DNA from: JBBROS01 sp965213845
GTDB taxonomy: Bacteria > Pseudomonadota > Alphaproteobacteria > Acetobacterales > Acetobacteraceae
DNA length: 64,000 nucleotides
Assembly (NCBI GenBank): GCA_965213845.1
Contig: CBDCAI010000002.1
Location: 124,001-188,000, forward strand
Direction: 5' to 3'
Part shown: piece by piece, positions 41,807 to 53,108 of the stretch
Position numbering within the stretch: the stretch's first letter is position 1
Layout: each line of letters begins with the position of its first letter
Position numbers and translations under genes: made by a program
The notes under the pieces: generated by a model
What the model was told of the DNA's origin: nothing
What the model saw: the letters and a program-made list of their open reading frames with translations, nothing else
The model's database searches: none

Positions 41807-43587
41807 TGGCGCTGCCGGCCGCCTTCCTGGACGAATTGCGGGCGCGGACGCCCATGCATGCGTTGGTGGCGCGTCGCGTGCAGCTGAAGAAGTCGGGGCG
41901 GAACTGGACGGGGTGCTGCCCCTTCCACAACGAGAAGTCGCCCAGCTTCTATGTATACGAGGACGGGTTCCACTGCTTCGGCTGCGGGGCGCATGGCGAT
42001 GCGATCACCTTCGTCATGCAGACGCAGGGCAGCCCGTTCATCGATGCGGTGGAGTCGTTGGCGGCCGAGGCGGGGCTCGAGGTCCCGCAGGCGTCGCCCC
42101 GGGCCATCGAGGTCGAGCAGGAGCGGCTGGGCCTGCACGCGGTGATGGAGGCGGCGCAGGCGGAGTTCGTGCGGCTGCTGCATACGCGGGACGGCGAGGC
42201 AGGCTTGGCCTATCTGCGTGGGCGCGGACTGTCGGAGGCGACGATCGCAGCCTTCGGGCTGGGCTGGAGCGGCGAGGGGCGGGGGAGCCTGACGGCCGTG
42301 CTGGCCCGCGCCGGGATCGATGCCCGGCAGATGGAGGAGGCGGGCCTGCTGCGGCCCGACGAGAACGGGCCGGCGCGGGAGCTGTACTGGCAGCGCGTGA
42401 CCTACCCGATCCGGGATCGGCGCGGCCGGACGATCAGCTTCGGCGGCCGGACTCTTGGCGACGCGAAGCCGAAATACATCAACGGGCCCGAGACGCGGCT
42501 GTTTCAGAAGAAGCACACCCTTTACGCCCTGGACCTGGCGCGGGAGGGGGTGCGCCGCGGCCCGCTGGTGGTGGCGGAGGGCTACATGGACGTGATCGCG
42601 CTGCACCAGGCCGGGTTCGGCGGGGCGGTCGCGCCGCTGGGTACGGCGCTCGGGGCGGAGCAGCTGGAGGCGCTGTGGCGGCTGTCGCCGATGCCGACGC
42701 TGTGCTTCGACGGGGATGCGGCCGGCGCGCGGGCCGCGGCGCGGGTGGCGGAGCTGTGCCTGCCGCTGCTGACGCCCGAACGGTCGCTGCGGCTGGCGAC
42801 GTTGCCGGCCGGCAAGGACCCGGACGACCTGGTCCGCAGCCAGGGACCGACGGCGTTCCAGGCGGTGCTGGACGGGGCACGGCCGCTGGTGGACACGTTG
42901 TTCGACGTGCTGCGCGAGGGTGGGGGGGAGACACCCGAGGCACGGGCCGCCTTCCGGGGCCGGCTGGAGGCGGCGGCGGGGCGCATCGCGGACAAGTCCC
43001 TGGCGCAGGAGTATCGCTCGGCGCTGATTGGCCGTTTTTTCGCGACGCGGCCCGACCGGCGGCCCGGGAAGCAGGGCGGGCGGGTGCCGGCGGGCCGTGG
43101 GGCCCGGGCGCCGCGGACCCCGGCGCCCGCCGAGGCCGTGCAGCACGAGCGGGCGCGCTGCCTGGCCGCCATCCTGCTGCGGCACCCCGCATTGCTGCAC
43201 GATGTGGAGGAGGCTTGGGCCAGCCTGGCGTTGCCCCCGGCGTTGGAGCGTGTGCGGGACGCAATCCTGCACACCGATGACGTGCAAACGCTTGACTCCG
43301 AGGCCTTGCTTGCCCACCTCAACGCCTCTGGTTTGACCGAAGACACGTCCTTTGTCCTGTCTGCCGCGATGCCGCTGCCGCCCAGCGCCCGCGCGGGCGC
43401 GATGCCGGCGGAGGCGGAGGGTGAATGGTGGCACTTGTTCGGGCTGATGCGTGGTCTGCAACGGCTGGACGAGGAAGTGGCGCAGGCCGACCGCGACTTC
43501 CGCGAGCAGCCGACCGATGCCTCGCAACGGCGGCTTCAGGGCTTGCTGCAGGCCCGGCTTGACCTGGTCGACGTCGACACGGATTGA
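41806..43587 (+). CDS. dnaG: DNA primase DnaG
   Basis: A 593-residue primase. The N-terminal zinc-binding domain has the CHC2 pattern (GCCPFHNEKSPSF...FHCFGCGAHGDAI). The Toprim catalytic core includes VVAEGYMDVIALHQAG and the DGD-type metal site LCFDGDAAG. The C-terminal helicase-interaction domain follows an Arg/Pro-rich linker near residues 415-440. It overlaps the yqeY-type gene by one base. A stretch near 43265-43370 is less GC-biased at third positions than the rest of the gene and could hide an rpoD promoter, but no convincing hexamers were found. Confidence 0.96.
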   Translation: MALPAAFLDELRARTPMHALVARRVQLKKSGRNWTGCCPFHNEKSPSFYVYEDGFHCFGCGAHGDAITFVMQTQGSPFIDAVESLAAEAGLEVPQASPRAIEVEQERLGLHAVMEAAQAEFVRLLHTRDGEAGLAYLRGRGLSEATIAAFGLGWSGEGRGSLTAVLARAGIDARQMEEAGLLRPDENGPARELYWQRVTYPIRDRRGRTISFGGRTLGDAKPKYINGPETRLFQKKHTLYALDLAREGVRRGPLVVAEGYMDVIALHQAGFGGAVAPLGTALGAEQLEALWRLSPMPTLCFDGDAAGARAAARVAELCLPLLTPERSLRLATLPAGKDPDDLVRSQGPTAFQAVLDGARPLVDTLFDVLREGGGETPEARAAFRGRLEAAAGRIADKSLAQEYRSALIGRFFATRPDRRPGKQGGRVPAGRGARAPRTPAPAEAVQHERARCLAAILLRHPALLHDVEEAWASLALPPALERVRDAILHTDDVQTLDSEALLAHLNASGLTEDTSFVLSAAMPLPPSARAGAMPAEAEGEWWHLFGLMRGLQRLDEEVAQADRDFREQPTDASQRRLQGLLQARLDLVDVDTD

Positions 43588-43594
43588 GTATTCC

Positions 43595-43611
43595 GGGATC
43601 GGACCGATCCC
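43595..43611. promoter_or_regulatory. 17-bp palindrome between dnaG and rpoD
   Basis: GGGATCGG and CCGATCCC are mirror arms around a single A, eight bases after the dnaG stop. It may be an operator, or a 6-bp RNA hairpin with a five-base loop. The remaining 60 bases before rpoD hold only a GGAG site. Confidence 0.35.
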
Positions 43612-43672
43612 CCTGTAGATGGCACCGCCGCCGGGGACGCCCGGGCCGGCCGACAACGGAGTCCCTTCACCC

Positions 43673-45694
<2,022 letters not shown>

Positions 45695-45696
45695 CC

Positions 45697-46284
45697 GTGC
45701 CGTGGCCTTTGCAGGCGGGGGCCGCGCGCGCGTCCGCGACGGTCCGCGTGGGGGTGACGGTGACGTTCCTGCGGCAGGATGTGCGCCCGCCATCCGGGCC
45801 CGCGCTGCCGGACGACACGACCCTGGTGCGGCTCACGCGCTGCAGCGTGCCGTTCTACCGCTACCTGTACGACACGGTCGGCGCGTCCTACGTCTGGTGG
45901 TTGCGGCGGACCATGTCGGATGCGGCGCTGGATGCCGTGCTGGGCCATCGGGAGGTCTCCGTGCACGTGCTGTACCGGGGCGGCGAGCCCGCCGGGACGT
46001 TCGAGCTGGATGCGCGGGGGCACCCAGTGGTGAACATCAGCTATTTCGGCCTGCTGCCGCATGCGGTGGGCACCGGGATCGGCCGCGCCTTCCTGTCCGC
46101 AGCGTTGGACGCGGCGTGGCAGCGGGGGGCGCGGGCGGTGACGCTGAACACCTGCACGGCGGACCACCCCAGGGCGCTGCCGAACTACCTGGCGGCCGGG
46201 TTCAAGCCGGTCCGGCGGGTGGACGAGGTGTGGGAGATTCCCACGCGCCTCGGCCTATCCATCCCGGAGCACCTGCTCGTATAA
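45697..46284 (+). CDS. GNAT-family N-acetyltransferase
   Basis: A 195-residue protein starting at GTG two bases after the rpoD stop. A later start within the first 20 residues is also possible. The acetyl-CoA-binding motif is in VVNISYFGLLPHAVGTGIGRAFL, followed by AALDAAWQRGARAVTLNTCTADHPRALPNYLAAGF, the usual beta-alpha arrangement of motifs A and B. The N-terminal region (FYRYLYDTVGASYVWWLRR) is aromatic-rich, as in several small-molecule acetyltransferases. The substrate is unknown. Its position suggests read-through from rpoD. Confidence 0.85.
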   Translation: MPWPLQAGAARASATVRVGVTVTFLRQDVRPPSGPALPDDTTLVRLTRCSVPFYRYLYDTVGASYVWWLRRTMSDAALDAVLGHREVSVHVLYRGGEPAGTFELDARGHPVVNISYFGLLPHAVGTGIGRAFLSAALDAAWQRGARAVTLNTCTADHPRALPNYLAAGFKPVRRVDEVWEIPTRLGLSIPEHLLV

Positions 46285-46293
46285 AGGCCGGAA

Positions 46294-46310
46294 CTGCGCG
46301 TGAGGCGCAG
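46294..46310 (+). other. hairpin just upstream of the LivK-like gene's ribosome-binding site
   Basis: CTGCGC (46294-46299) and GCGCAG (46305-46310) enclose a five-base loop and are followed at once by AGAGGAG. It could insulate the ribosome-binding site or mark the end of the upstream message. No T-run is present. Confidence 0.3.
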
Positions 46311-46327
46311 AGAGGAGCCTTCGTCCC

Positions 46328-47539
46328 ATGCGCCCCATCGTGCTCGCCGCCTATCTCGTGCTCGCCCCCGCCGTGGTGTCCAACGCCTGGGCGCCGGCCG
46401 CCTGGGCGCAGCTGCCCGGCACCATCCGCATCGGCGTGCTGAACGACCAGTCCGGCCCCTTCGCCGACCAGTCGGGCAAGGGCAGCGTCGTGGCCGCCCA
46501 GCTGGCTGCCGACGACTTCAAGGCCGAGGCGCCGGATGTCGTCGTCGAGATCGTGTATGGCGACCACCAGAACAAGCCGGATGTCGGCAGCGGCATCGTG
46601 CGGGCCTGGGTGGACCGGGACAACGTGGTCGCGGTGGCCGACGCCGTGAACTCGGCCGTGGGCCTGGCCGTGAACGACGTGCTGCGGGAGCGGCACCGGA
46701 CGTTCATCGGCAGCAACGTCGGCACGTCGGACCTGACGGGCCGGGCCTGCGCGCCGACCACGTTCCAGTGGACGTTCGACACCTGGGCGTTCGGCAACTC
46801 CGCCGCGCGGGCGCTGAAGGACAAGGGCAGCTTCTACTTCGTGGGGTTCGACTACGCGCTCGGCCAGGCGCTGGAGCGGGACACGACCTCCGTGCTGACC
46901 AGCCTGGGCGGAAAGGTCGCGGGATCGGTGAAGCACCCGCTGGGGACGACGGACTTCTCGTCGTACCTGTTGCAGGCGCAGTCGTCGGGCGCGGGGGTGA
47001 TCGCGTTCGCGTCCACGGGCACGGACTTCATCAACGCCGTCAAGCAGGCGGCGGAGTTCGGCCTGAACAAGAAGGCGACGCTGACCGGCCTGTTCACGCA
47101 GATCGTGGACGTGGAGGCGCTGGGGCTGGAGGCGGCGCAGGGCCTGACCCTGACGGAGGCGTTCTACTGGGACCTGAACGACGAGAGCCGGGCGTTCACG
47201 AAGCGGTTCGCCGAGAAGATGCCGGGGCGGGTTCCGACGGAGAACCAGGCCGGGGTGTATTCGTCGGTGCTGGCCTACCTGCGCGCGGCCAAGGCGGCGG
47301 GCAGCATCGAGGGCGAAAAGGTGGTCGAGGCGCTGAAGGCGGCGCCGATCCCGGACAAGCTGTTCGGCCCGGTGACGGTGCGGGCGGACGGACGGGCGAT
47401 CCACCCGATGTACGTGTTCAAGGTGAAGACCCCCGCCGAGTCGAAGTCGCGGTGGGACCTGTATTCGCTCGTTGCGACGATCCCGGCGGCCCAGGCGTTC
47501 CGGCCACTCGACCAGGGCGGCTGCGCCTTGGTGAAATAG
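46328..47539 (+). CDS. LivK-like ABC transporter substrate-binding protein (orphan)
   Basis: A 403-residue periplasmic binding protein of the branched-chain amino-acid/amide family. The signal peptide is residues 1-27 (VLAPAVVSNAWAPAAWA). The fold begins TIRIGVLNDQSGPFADQSGKG and continues with VYGDHQNKPDVGSGIVRAWVD, NVVAVADAVNSAVGLAV and DYALGQALERDTTSVL. Members of this ABC-associated group often bind aromatic or other carboxylates rather than leucine. No permease or ATPase gene adjoins, so it must use a transporter elsewhere or act as a sensor. AGAGGAG precedes the ATG. It is convergent with the methyltransferase gene, seven bases away. Confidence 0.9.
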   Translation: MRPIVLAAYLVLAPAVVSNAWAPAAWAQLPGTIRIGVLNDQSGPFADQSGKGSVVAAQLAADDFKAEAPDVVVEIVYGDHQNKPDVGSGIVRAWVDRDNVVAVADAVNSAVGLAVNDVLRERHRTFIGSNVGTSDLTGRACAPTTFQWTFDTWAFGNSAARALKDKGSFYFVGFDYALGQALERDTTSVLTSLGGKVAGSVKHPLGTTDFSSYLLQAQSSGAGVIAFASTGTDFINAVKQAAEFGLNKKATLTGLFTQIVDVEALGLEAAQGLTLTEAFYWDLNDESRAFTKRFAEKMPGRVPTENQAGVYSSVLAYLRAAKAAGSIEGEKVVEALKAAPIPDKLFGPVTVRADGRAIHPMYVFKVKTPAESKSRWDLYSLVATIPAAQAFRPLDQGGCALVK

Positions 47540-47546
47540 GGGCGGT

Positions 47547-48386
47547 TCAGCGGAAGAAGACGTAGGCGGCGCCATCCCAGAGCTGGAAGGGGTGGGTGCC
47601 GGCCTGGACCAGGGTCAGCCCGCTCGCCGCCGCCCAGTCGCGCGCGTCGGCATCGTCGGCCTCGGGGTCGTTGCGGTAGGACAGGTTCAGGACGCAGAGC
47701 GTGCCCTGGGGCCGCAGCGCGCGGGCGGCGCCCTGGACGTGGTGCCGGGCCAGGTCGGCGCCGTTCATGACGATGTAGGGGAAGCTGTCGATCGCCAGGA
47801 TCAGGTCGAAGGCGTCGGCGCGCAGCGTGTCGAGGCCTGCGCCATCGGTGTGGCGGATGGTGACGTTGGAATGGGGTTCCATGCGGCGCACCGCCTCGTC
47901 GACCATGCCCTGCGACACGTCGAGGCCGAGGACGGTGCGGCATCGGGGGGCCAGGGCGGCTGCAACGCGGCCGATGCCGCAGCCGAGGTCGAGCACGTCC
48001 GTAGCGGAAGAGAGCAGGCGCCCGGCCTCCAGCCAGGCGACGATCTCCGCGGTGGCAGCGGCCAGGATGGCGGGGTCGCCGAGCGAATAGAGGGCGACGC
48101 TGGCCTCGGCGGAGTGGCGCACCGCGCGGTCGAAGAACGATGCGACGCCGGCGACGCCCGCCTGCGGGTCGGGACCGCTGGCCGTGTGGGTCAGCTCGGC
48201 GGCCAGGTCATCGAGCGCGTGGGGACGGGCTTGCACCAGGGCGCGCATGGCGGCCACGGCGGGATGCGGGCCGGCGGCGTCGAGCGCCGCGGCGATGGCG
48301 GCGGCGTCATGGCCCTGCAGCAGCAGGCGTGCGATCGCCACCTGGGGCGAGACGCGGCCGGACAGGCAGTCATCCATGGTGGTCAT
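47547..48386 (-). CDS. class I SAM-dependent methyltransferase
   Basis: A 279-residue protein. After a helical N-terminal region of about 115 residues (LLLQGHDAAAIAAALDAAG...), the Rossmann methyltransferase fold starts with motif I VLDLGCGIGRVAAAL. Motif II is VLGLDVSQGMVDEAV, then FDLILAIDSFPYIV and ALRPQGTLCVLNLSY. The substrate is unknown. The start at 48386 (or the ATG nine bases later) is chosen because the frame upstream to 48464 overlaps the preceding gene. It lies ten bases after the RNA methyltransferase stop. Confidence 0.85.
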   Translation of the reverse strand: MTTMDDCLSGRVSPQVAIARLLLQGHDAAAIAAALDAAGPHPAVAAMRALVQARPHALDDLAAELTHTASGPDPQAGVAGVASFFDRAVRHSAEASVALYSLGDPAILAAATAEIVAWLEAGRLLSSATDVLDLGCGIGRVAAALAPRCRTVLGLDVSQGMVDEAVRRMEPHSNVTIRHTDGAGLDTLRADAFDLILAIDSFPYIVMNGADLARHHVQGAARALRPQGTLCVLNLSYRNDPEADDADARDWAAASGLTLVQAGTHPFQLWDGAAYVFFR

Positions 48387-48396
48387 GGGCGGTCTT

Positions 48397-49659
48397 TCAT
48401 TTGGCAAAGCCGACGACGCCCTCGACCCGGGCGGACCACAGGAACTGGTCGATGCCGAAAGCACCGGTGACGCGGTAGCCGGCGGCGGTCAGCACCCGGC
48501 CGTCGCGCAGCAGGGCCTGCGGGTTGCAGGAGACATACACGATGGGCAGGCCGGAGGCGGCCAGGGCGGGCATCTGGGCCAGGGCGCCGCCCCAGGGCGG
48601 GTCCAGCACGACGGCGGCTGCGCTCTTCAGCTCCGGGCCCTGCAGGGGCTGGCGGGCGAGGTCCCGCATGGCGACGGTCACGCGGGGATTGGCGGCGGCG
48701 TGCAGGGCCTTGGTGAGGTCCGGGTCGCCCTCGAAGGCCTGGACGCGAGCGCGTTCGGCGATGGCGTGGGTCAGCGTGCCGCAGCCGGCGAACAGCTCCA
48801 CGACTCGGGCCTTGCCTTTGATCCCGGGCGGCAGAAGGGCCAGGACGGCGGCCTGGATGGCCGCCTCGCCTTCGTAGGACGCTTGCAGGAACGCGCCCGG
48901 CGGGATGGGGGTGGCGTGTCCGCTGAACGCCGTGATGGCGGGATGGAGCAGGCAGGCGGGTTCGGCGGGCGCGCGCTCGCCGGGGGCCCAGGCGATGCGA
49001 GGCAGGTGCAGCGCCTCGGCCAGGGCCGTCAGCCGGGTGCGGTCGCGGGCGGTCAGGGCGGCATCCGTCCGCAGCAGCAGGTCGGGCCCGCTGTCCAGCA
49101 GGTTGATGGCGGCCGAGGCCTCCTGCCGGAAGCCGTCGAGGCTGCGCAGGACGGGGCGGAGCTCCTGGACCAGGCGGAACAGGGCCGGGTGCATGACGGG
49201 GCATTCGGTCATGTCGACGATCCCCGTCGAGCGCCGGGCGTGGAGGCCGAGCAGGATCGCGCCGCCGCGTTCCCGCCTGATGGCGAGGTCCATGCGGCGG
49301 CGGGCCTGGGGCGGGGTGCGGGCCAGGGGCGGCAGGGTCCCGGTGAAGCCCAGCTTGCGGAGGGGCTCCTCGAGCAGCCCGCGCTTCCAGGCGTCGTAGG
49401 CCGGGTCCGCCATGTGCTGGACCGCGCAGCCGCCGCAGGGGCCGAAGTGACGGCAGGGCGGCACGACGCGGTCGGGGGCGGGGATCAGGATGGAGGATGA
49501 GGCGGCCCAGGCCTTGCCGCGCTTCTCCGGCGTGCCGGGCTGCACGGTCTCGCCGGGCAGCGTTCCGGACAGGAACAGCGTGGTCCCATCCGGCAGGACG
49601 GCGACCCCGTCCCCGTCGGCACCCAGGGCGCCGACGCGGACGGGGCCCGGGTCAGGCAC
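48397..49659 (-). CDS. TrmA/RlmD-family RNA 5-methyluridine methyltransferase
   Basis: A 420-residue protein. A TRAM-like N-terminal domain (GALGADGDGVAVLPDGTTLFL) is followed by the iron-sulfur cysteine set CRHFGPCGGC and ECPVMH. The SAM domain contains VVELFAGCGTLTHAI, the catalytic region is VVLDPPWGGALAQ, and the nucleophile cysteine is in IVYVSCNPQALLRD. Whether the target is 23S rRNA or tRNA cannot be decided. The likely start is GTG at 49659, overlapping the dehydrogenase stop by eight bases. Confidence 0.9.
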   Translation of the reverse strand: MPDPGPVRVGALGADGDGVAVLPDGTTLFLSGTLPGETVQPGTPEKRGKAWAASSSILIPAPDRVVPPCRHFGPCGGCAVQHMADPAYDAWKRGLLEEPLRKLGFTGTLPPLARTPPQARRRMDLAIRRERGGAILLGLHARRSTGIVDMTECPVMHPALFRLVQELRPVLRSLDGFRQEASAAINLLDSGPDLLLRTDAALTARDRTRLTALAEALHLPRIAWAPGERAPAEPACLLHPAITAFSGHATPIPPGAFLQASYEGEAAIQAAVLALLPPGIKGKARVVELFAGCGTLTHAIAERARVQAFEGDPDLTKALHAAANPRVTVAMRDLARQPLQGPELKSAAAVVLDPPWGGALAQMPALAASGLPIVYVSCNPQALLRDGRVLTAAGYRVTGAFGIDQFLWSARVEGVVGFAK

Positions 49660-50899
49660 CGAAGGCAGAGAGGCCGGTCTGGGCGCGGCCGAGGATGAGC
49701 GCATGGACGTCGTGCGTGCCCTCGTAGGTGTTGACCGCCTCGAGGTTCATGACGTGGCGGATGACGTGGTATTCGTCGGCGATGCCGTTGCCGCCGTGCA
49801 TGTCGCGCGCGGCGCGGGCGATGTCGAGCGACTTGCCGCAGTTGTTGCGCTTCATCAGGCTGATCATCTCGGGGGCAGCCTGGCCCTCCTCCATGAGGCG
49901 GCCGAGGCGGAGGGCGCCCTGGAGCCCGAGGGTGATCTCGGTCTGCATGTCGGCCAGCTTCTTCTGGATCAGCTGCGCGGCGGCCAGCGGGCGGCCGAAC
50001 ATCATACGCTGCAGCGTGTAGTCGCGGGCGGCGTGCCAGCAGAACTCGGCGGCGCCGAGCGAGCCCCAGGAAATGCCGTAGCGGGCGTTGTTGAGGCAGG
50101 AGAAGGGGCCGCGCAGGCCCTTCACGTGCGGCAGCTCGTTCGCGGCGGGCACGAAGACGTCCTGCATCATGATCATGCCGGTGACGGAGGCGCGGAGCGA
50201 GAACTTGCCCTCGATCTTGGGCGCGTCGAGGCCCTTCATGCCGCGCTCCAGGATGTAGCCCTTGATCTCCCCCGCGTCGTTCTTGGCCCAGACGACGAAG
50301 ACGTCGGCGATGGGGGCGTTGGTGATCCAGGTCTTGGAGCCGTTCAGCAGGAAGCCGCCATCGACGGATTTCGCGCGGGTGCGCATGCTGGCCGGGTCCG
50401 ACCCGGCGTCGGGCTCGGTCAGGCCGAAGCAGCCGACGAACTCGCCGCTGCGCAGCTTGGGCAGGAAGCGGTCCTTCTGGTCCTCGGAGCCATGGGCCCA
50501 GATGGGGTACATGACCAACGAGGACTGCACGCTGAAGGCGCTGCGGTAGCCGCTGTCGACCCGCTCGACCTCGCGGGCGATCAGGCCATAGGCGACGTAA
50601 CCGACGCCCGCGCAGCCGTGGCTGTCGAGCGTGGCGCCCAGGAAGCCCATTTCGCCCATCTCGTTCATGATCTCGCGGTCGAACGTCTCGTGCCGGTTGG
50701 CGGCCAGCACGCGGGGGAACAGCTTGTCCTGGCAGTAGTCGTGGGCGGCGTCGCGGATGGCGCGCTCGTCTTCGGTCAGCTGACCCTCGATCAGCAGGGC
50801 GTCGTCCCACTTGAACGGGCCGAGCTTGCGGGCGTGGCTGGCGGAGACGTGCGACTCGGCGACCGCTTCGGGTGCCTGCACGGGGGACACGACGTTCAT
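49652..50899 (-). CDS. acyl-CoA dehydrogenase, glutaryl-CoA dehydrogenase type
   Basis: A 415-residue FAD enzyme. Features typical of glutaryl-CoA dehydrogenase are VERVDSGYRSAFSVQSSLVM, CFGLTEPDAGSDPASMRTRA, and the catalytic glutamate in NTYEGTHDVHALILGRA. Such enzymes oxidise and decarboxylate glutaryl-CoA to crotonyl-CoA in lysine/tryptophan breakdown. No electron-transfer or CoA-transferase gene adjoins, so the pathway link is inferred from the family only. It is 36 bases downstream of the DEAD-box helicase gene. Confidence 0.9.
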   Translation of the reverse strand: MNVVSPVQAPEAVAESHVSASHARKLGPFKWDDALLIEGQLTEDERAIRDAAHDYCQDKLFPRVLAANRHETFDREIMNEMGEMGFLGATLDSHGCAGVGYVAYGLIAREVERVDSGYRSAFSVQSSLVMYPIWAHGSEDQKDRFLPKLRSGEFVGCFGLTEPDAGSDPASMRTRAKSVDGGFLLNGSKTWITNAPIADVFVVWAKNDAGEIKGYILERGMKGLDAPKIEGKFSLRASVTGMIMMQDVFVPAANELPHVKGLRGPFSCLNNARYGISWGSLGAAEFCWHAARDYTLQRMMFGRPLAAAQLIQKKLADMQTEITLGLQGALRLGRLMEEGQAAPEMISLMKRNNCGKSLDIARAARDMHGGNGIADEYHVIRHVMNLEAVNTYEGTHDVHALILGRAQTGLSAFGA

Positions 50900-50935
50900 G
50901 GTGAAACCTCCCTCGACCTGTTCGTTGCGACGCGC

Positions 50936-52882
50936 CTATTCGGCTTCGGCGACCGGCTCCGTGGCGCGGGCGGTGCGGGAGCGTAGCATCATGAAGGCAG
51001 GCACGTCGTCCCCGAAGCCCATGACGGATGGCCCGAGGTCGTCGTCGCGCCGGTAGTGGCGGCGGGGCTCGTCGCGGGGACGCACCCGGTCGTCGTCCCG
51101 CGGGCGGGGGGTGCGGGGTTCGTCGCCACCGCTGCGGGCGCGCGGCTCGTCGTTCCGGGCACGGGGCTCGTCGCCGCGGCCGCGGCCGCGGCCCTGGTCG
51201 TCGCGCCGGGCGGGCCGGTCCGTGCGGGGCTCGCGGCGGCGGGGCGCCTCGGCGGGGGCTGGCGCGGCTTCCATGACGGCGTCGGCAACGTCGGGCTGCG
51301 GCGCGTCGACGGGCATCGGCACATCGGCGACCATCGGCGCATCGGCCGGCTTGCTGCGGCTGCGGCGGGGCTTGCGGAGCGGGGCGTCGCCTTCGCGCGC
51401 GGCCTCGCGGACGGGCAGCTTGGCCTTCACCTCGGGCTTCGGGCGCGTGCGGCCGCCACGGCGGCGCCGGCCGTCATCCTCGCTGAAGGCCAGCAGCTCC
51501 ATGCCTTCGACGGTGAAGCGCGGGATCTCGGCGCCGACCAGCTTCTCGATGGCGGAGACGAAGCCGCGATCGTCCGGGGTGGCGAGAGTGAAGGCATGAC
51601 CGGTCATGCCGGCCCGGCCTGTGCGTCCGATGCGGTGGACGTAGTCCTCGGCATGGATCGGCACGTCGAAGTTGAACACGTGGCTGAGGCCGCCGATGTC
51701 GATGCCGCGGGCCGCGACGTCGCTGCAGACCAGCAGCTGGACCTCGTTCGCCTTGAAGCGGGCCAGGGTGGCGAACCGCTCGGGCTGGCTCATGTCGCCA
51801 TGCAGCTGCCCGACGCTCAGGCCGTGGCGCTTCAGCGACTTGAACAGGATGTCCACGTCGCGCTTGCGGTTGCAGAAGATCAGCGCGTTCTGTACGTTCT
51901 GGCTGGCGAGCAGGCGGCGCAGCGCCTCGCGCTTGTCGAGGTCGTCCACGACGGTCAGCCCGGCGACGATGGTCGTCGCCACGCTCGCCGGGCGGCTGAC
52001 CGTGATCTCCTTGGGATTGGAGAGGAAGGCGTCGGCCAGGCGACGGATCTCGGGAGCCATGGTGGCGCTGAAGAACAGCGTCTGCCGGTTGCGGGGCAGG
52101 AAGCCGACGATCTTCTCGACATCGGGGATGAAGCCCATGTCGAGCATGCGGTCCGCCTCGTCGATGACGAGCAGGTTCGTGTCGGTCAGCAGCAGGCCGC
52201 CGCGCTCGAACAGGTCCATGAGGCGGCCGGGGGTGGCAATCAGGACGTCGACGCCCTTCATCAGCACCTCTTTCTGGTCGTTCAGGCTCTCGCCGCCGAT
52301 CAGCAGGGCGTGGGTGAGCTTCAGATACTTGCCGTATTGGACGAAGTTCTCGGCGACCTGGAGCGCCAGCTCCCGCGTGGGTTCCAGGATGAGGCTGCGC
52401 GGCATGCGGGCGCGGGAGCGTCCGGCGGACAGGATGTCGAGCATGGGCAGGACGAAGCCGGCGGTCTTGCCGGTGCCGGTCTGTGCGCAGCCGAGCACGT
52501 CGCGGCCCATGAGCACGGTGGGGATGGCCTGCGCCTGGATGGGCGTCGGCGCGCGATAGCCCTTTTCCAGCAGGGCGCGCTGGATCTCGGGCGAGAGTCC
52601 GAGCGCCTCGAAGCCGTTCTCCTCCTCCGCTGGGGCAGAGTCGGGTTCATGGTCCGGTTCGGGCTCATCGTCTCGCGACTCGGCCGCCATCGCCTCGGGG
52701 GCCGTCCACTCGGGAGCCGCAACGGGCTCCTCGGCGGCAGGATGGTCGACGGCGTCTGCCGCAGGCTCCGCCATAACCGCCTCATGCGGAATGGCGTCCG
52801 GACCTGTGGTCTGGATGGGCCCATGCATCGTATCGTCCGCCGGGGCGGTGGTGTTTTCCATCAAACGCAGGATCTCGTTCAT
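50936..52882 (-). CDS. DEAD-box ATP-dependent RNA helicase
   Basis: A 648-residue RNA helicase. After an acidic, alanine-rich N-terminal tail (about 85 residues), the core starts FEALGLSPEIQRALLEKGYRAPTPIQ (Q motif). It includes AQTGTGKT (Walker A), PTRELA, VIDEADRML (DEAD), SATMAPEIR (SAT), HGDMSQ and HRIGRTGRAG (motif VI). The last 170 residues are basic, Arg/Asp/Pro-rich low complexity (RRDDQGRGRGRGDEPRARND), probably an RNA-binding tail. It resembles RhlE/DeaD proteins of ribosome assembly and cold adaptation. The start at 52882 was chosen over ATG 52861; a strong promoter lies about 70 bases upstream. Confidence 0.93.
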   Translation of the reverse strand: MNEILRLMENTTAPADDTMHGPIQTTGPDAIPHEAVMAEPAADAVDHPAAEEPVAAPEWTAPEAMAAESRDDEPEPDHEPDSAPAEEENGFEALGLSPEIQRALLEKGYRAPTPIQAQAIPTVLMGRDVLGCAQTGTGKTAGFVLPMLDILSAGRSRARMPRSLILEPTRELALQVAENFVQYGKYLKLTHALLIGGESLNDQKEVLMKGVDVLIATPGRLMDLFERGGLLLTDTNLLVIDEADRMLDMGFIPDVEKIVGFLPRNRQTLFFSATMAPEIRRLADAFLSNPKEITVSRPASVATTIVAGLTVVDDLDKREALRRLLASQNVQNALIFCNRKRDVDILFKSLKRHGLSVGQLHGDMSQPERFATLARFKANEVQLLVCSDVAARGIDIGGLSHVFNFDVPIHAEDYVHRIGRTGRAGMTGHAFTLATPDDRGFVSAIEKLVGAEIPRFTVEGMELLAFSEDDGRRRRGGRTRPKPEVKAKLPVREAAREGDAPLRKPRRSRSKPADAPMVADVPMPVDAPQPDVADAVMEAAPAPAEAPRRREPRTDRPARRDDQGRGRGRGDEPRARNDEPRARSGGDEPRTPRPRDDDRVRPRDEPRRHYRRDDDLGPSVMGFGDDVPAFMMLRSRTARATEPVAEAE

Positions 52883-52952
52883 CGAGGGGTTCTCGGTGCG
52901 CCCGGCGCAGCCAAGGCCGGCGGGCACCGCGCACCAAGGCGCGCACAGGCGG

Positions 52953-52981
52953 CATATCGGGAAATAGGGCGGAAAAGTCAA
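52953..52981 (-). promoter_or_regulatory. sigma-70-type promoter for the DEAD-box helicase gene
   Basis: On the minus strand TTGACT (52981-52976) and GATATG (52958-52953) are separated by exactly 17 bases. Transcription would start near 52946, giving a leader of about 64 bases, in keeping with the leader-regulated expression common for such helicases. Confidence 0.6.
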
Positions 52982-53108
52982 CCATGACGGTCGCAATGCT
53001 GCCGCCCGGCCGGCAGAATCGCGGGGCTTGCTGCGTCAGGGGCACATGGTGGTCGGGATTGGGCCCGGCCGCGGGGAACTAAGCTGCTGCCGGAAACGTC
53101 TGATCCCG

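Noticed and set aside
43265..43370. Region of weaker GC bias in dnaG as an rpoD promoter
   Set aside because: TTGACT and TTGACC occur, but neither has a plausible -10 hexamer at 16-18 bases.
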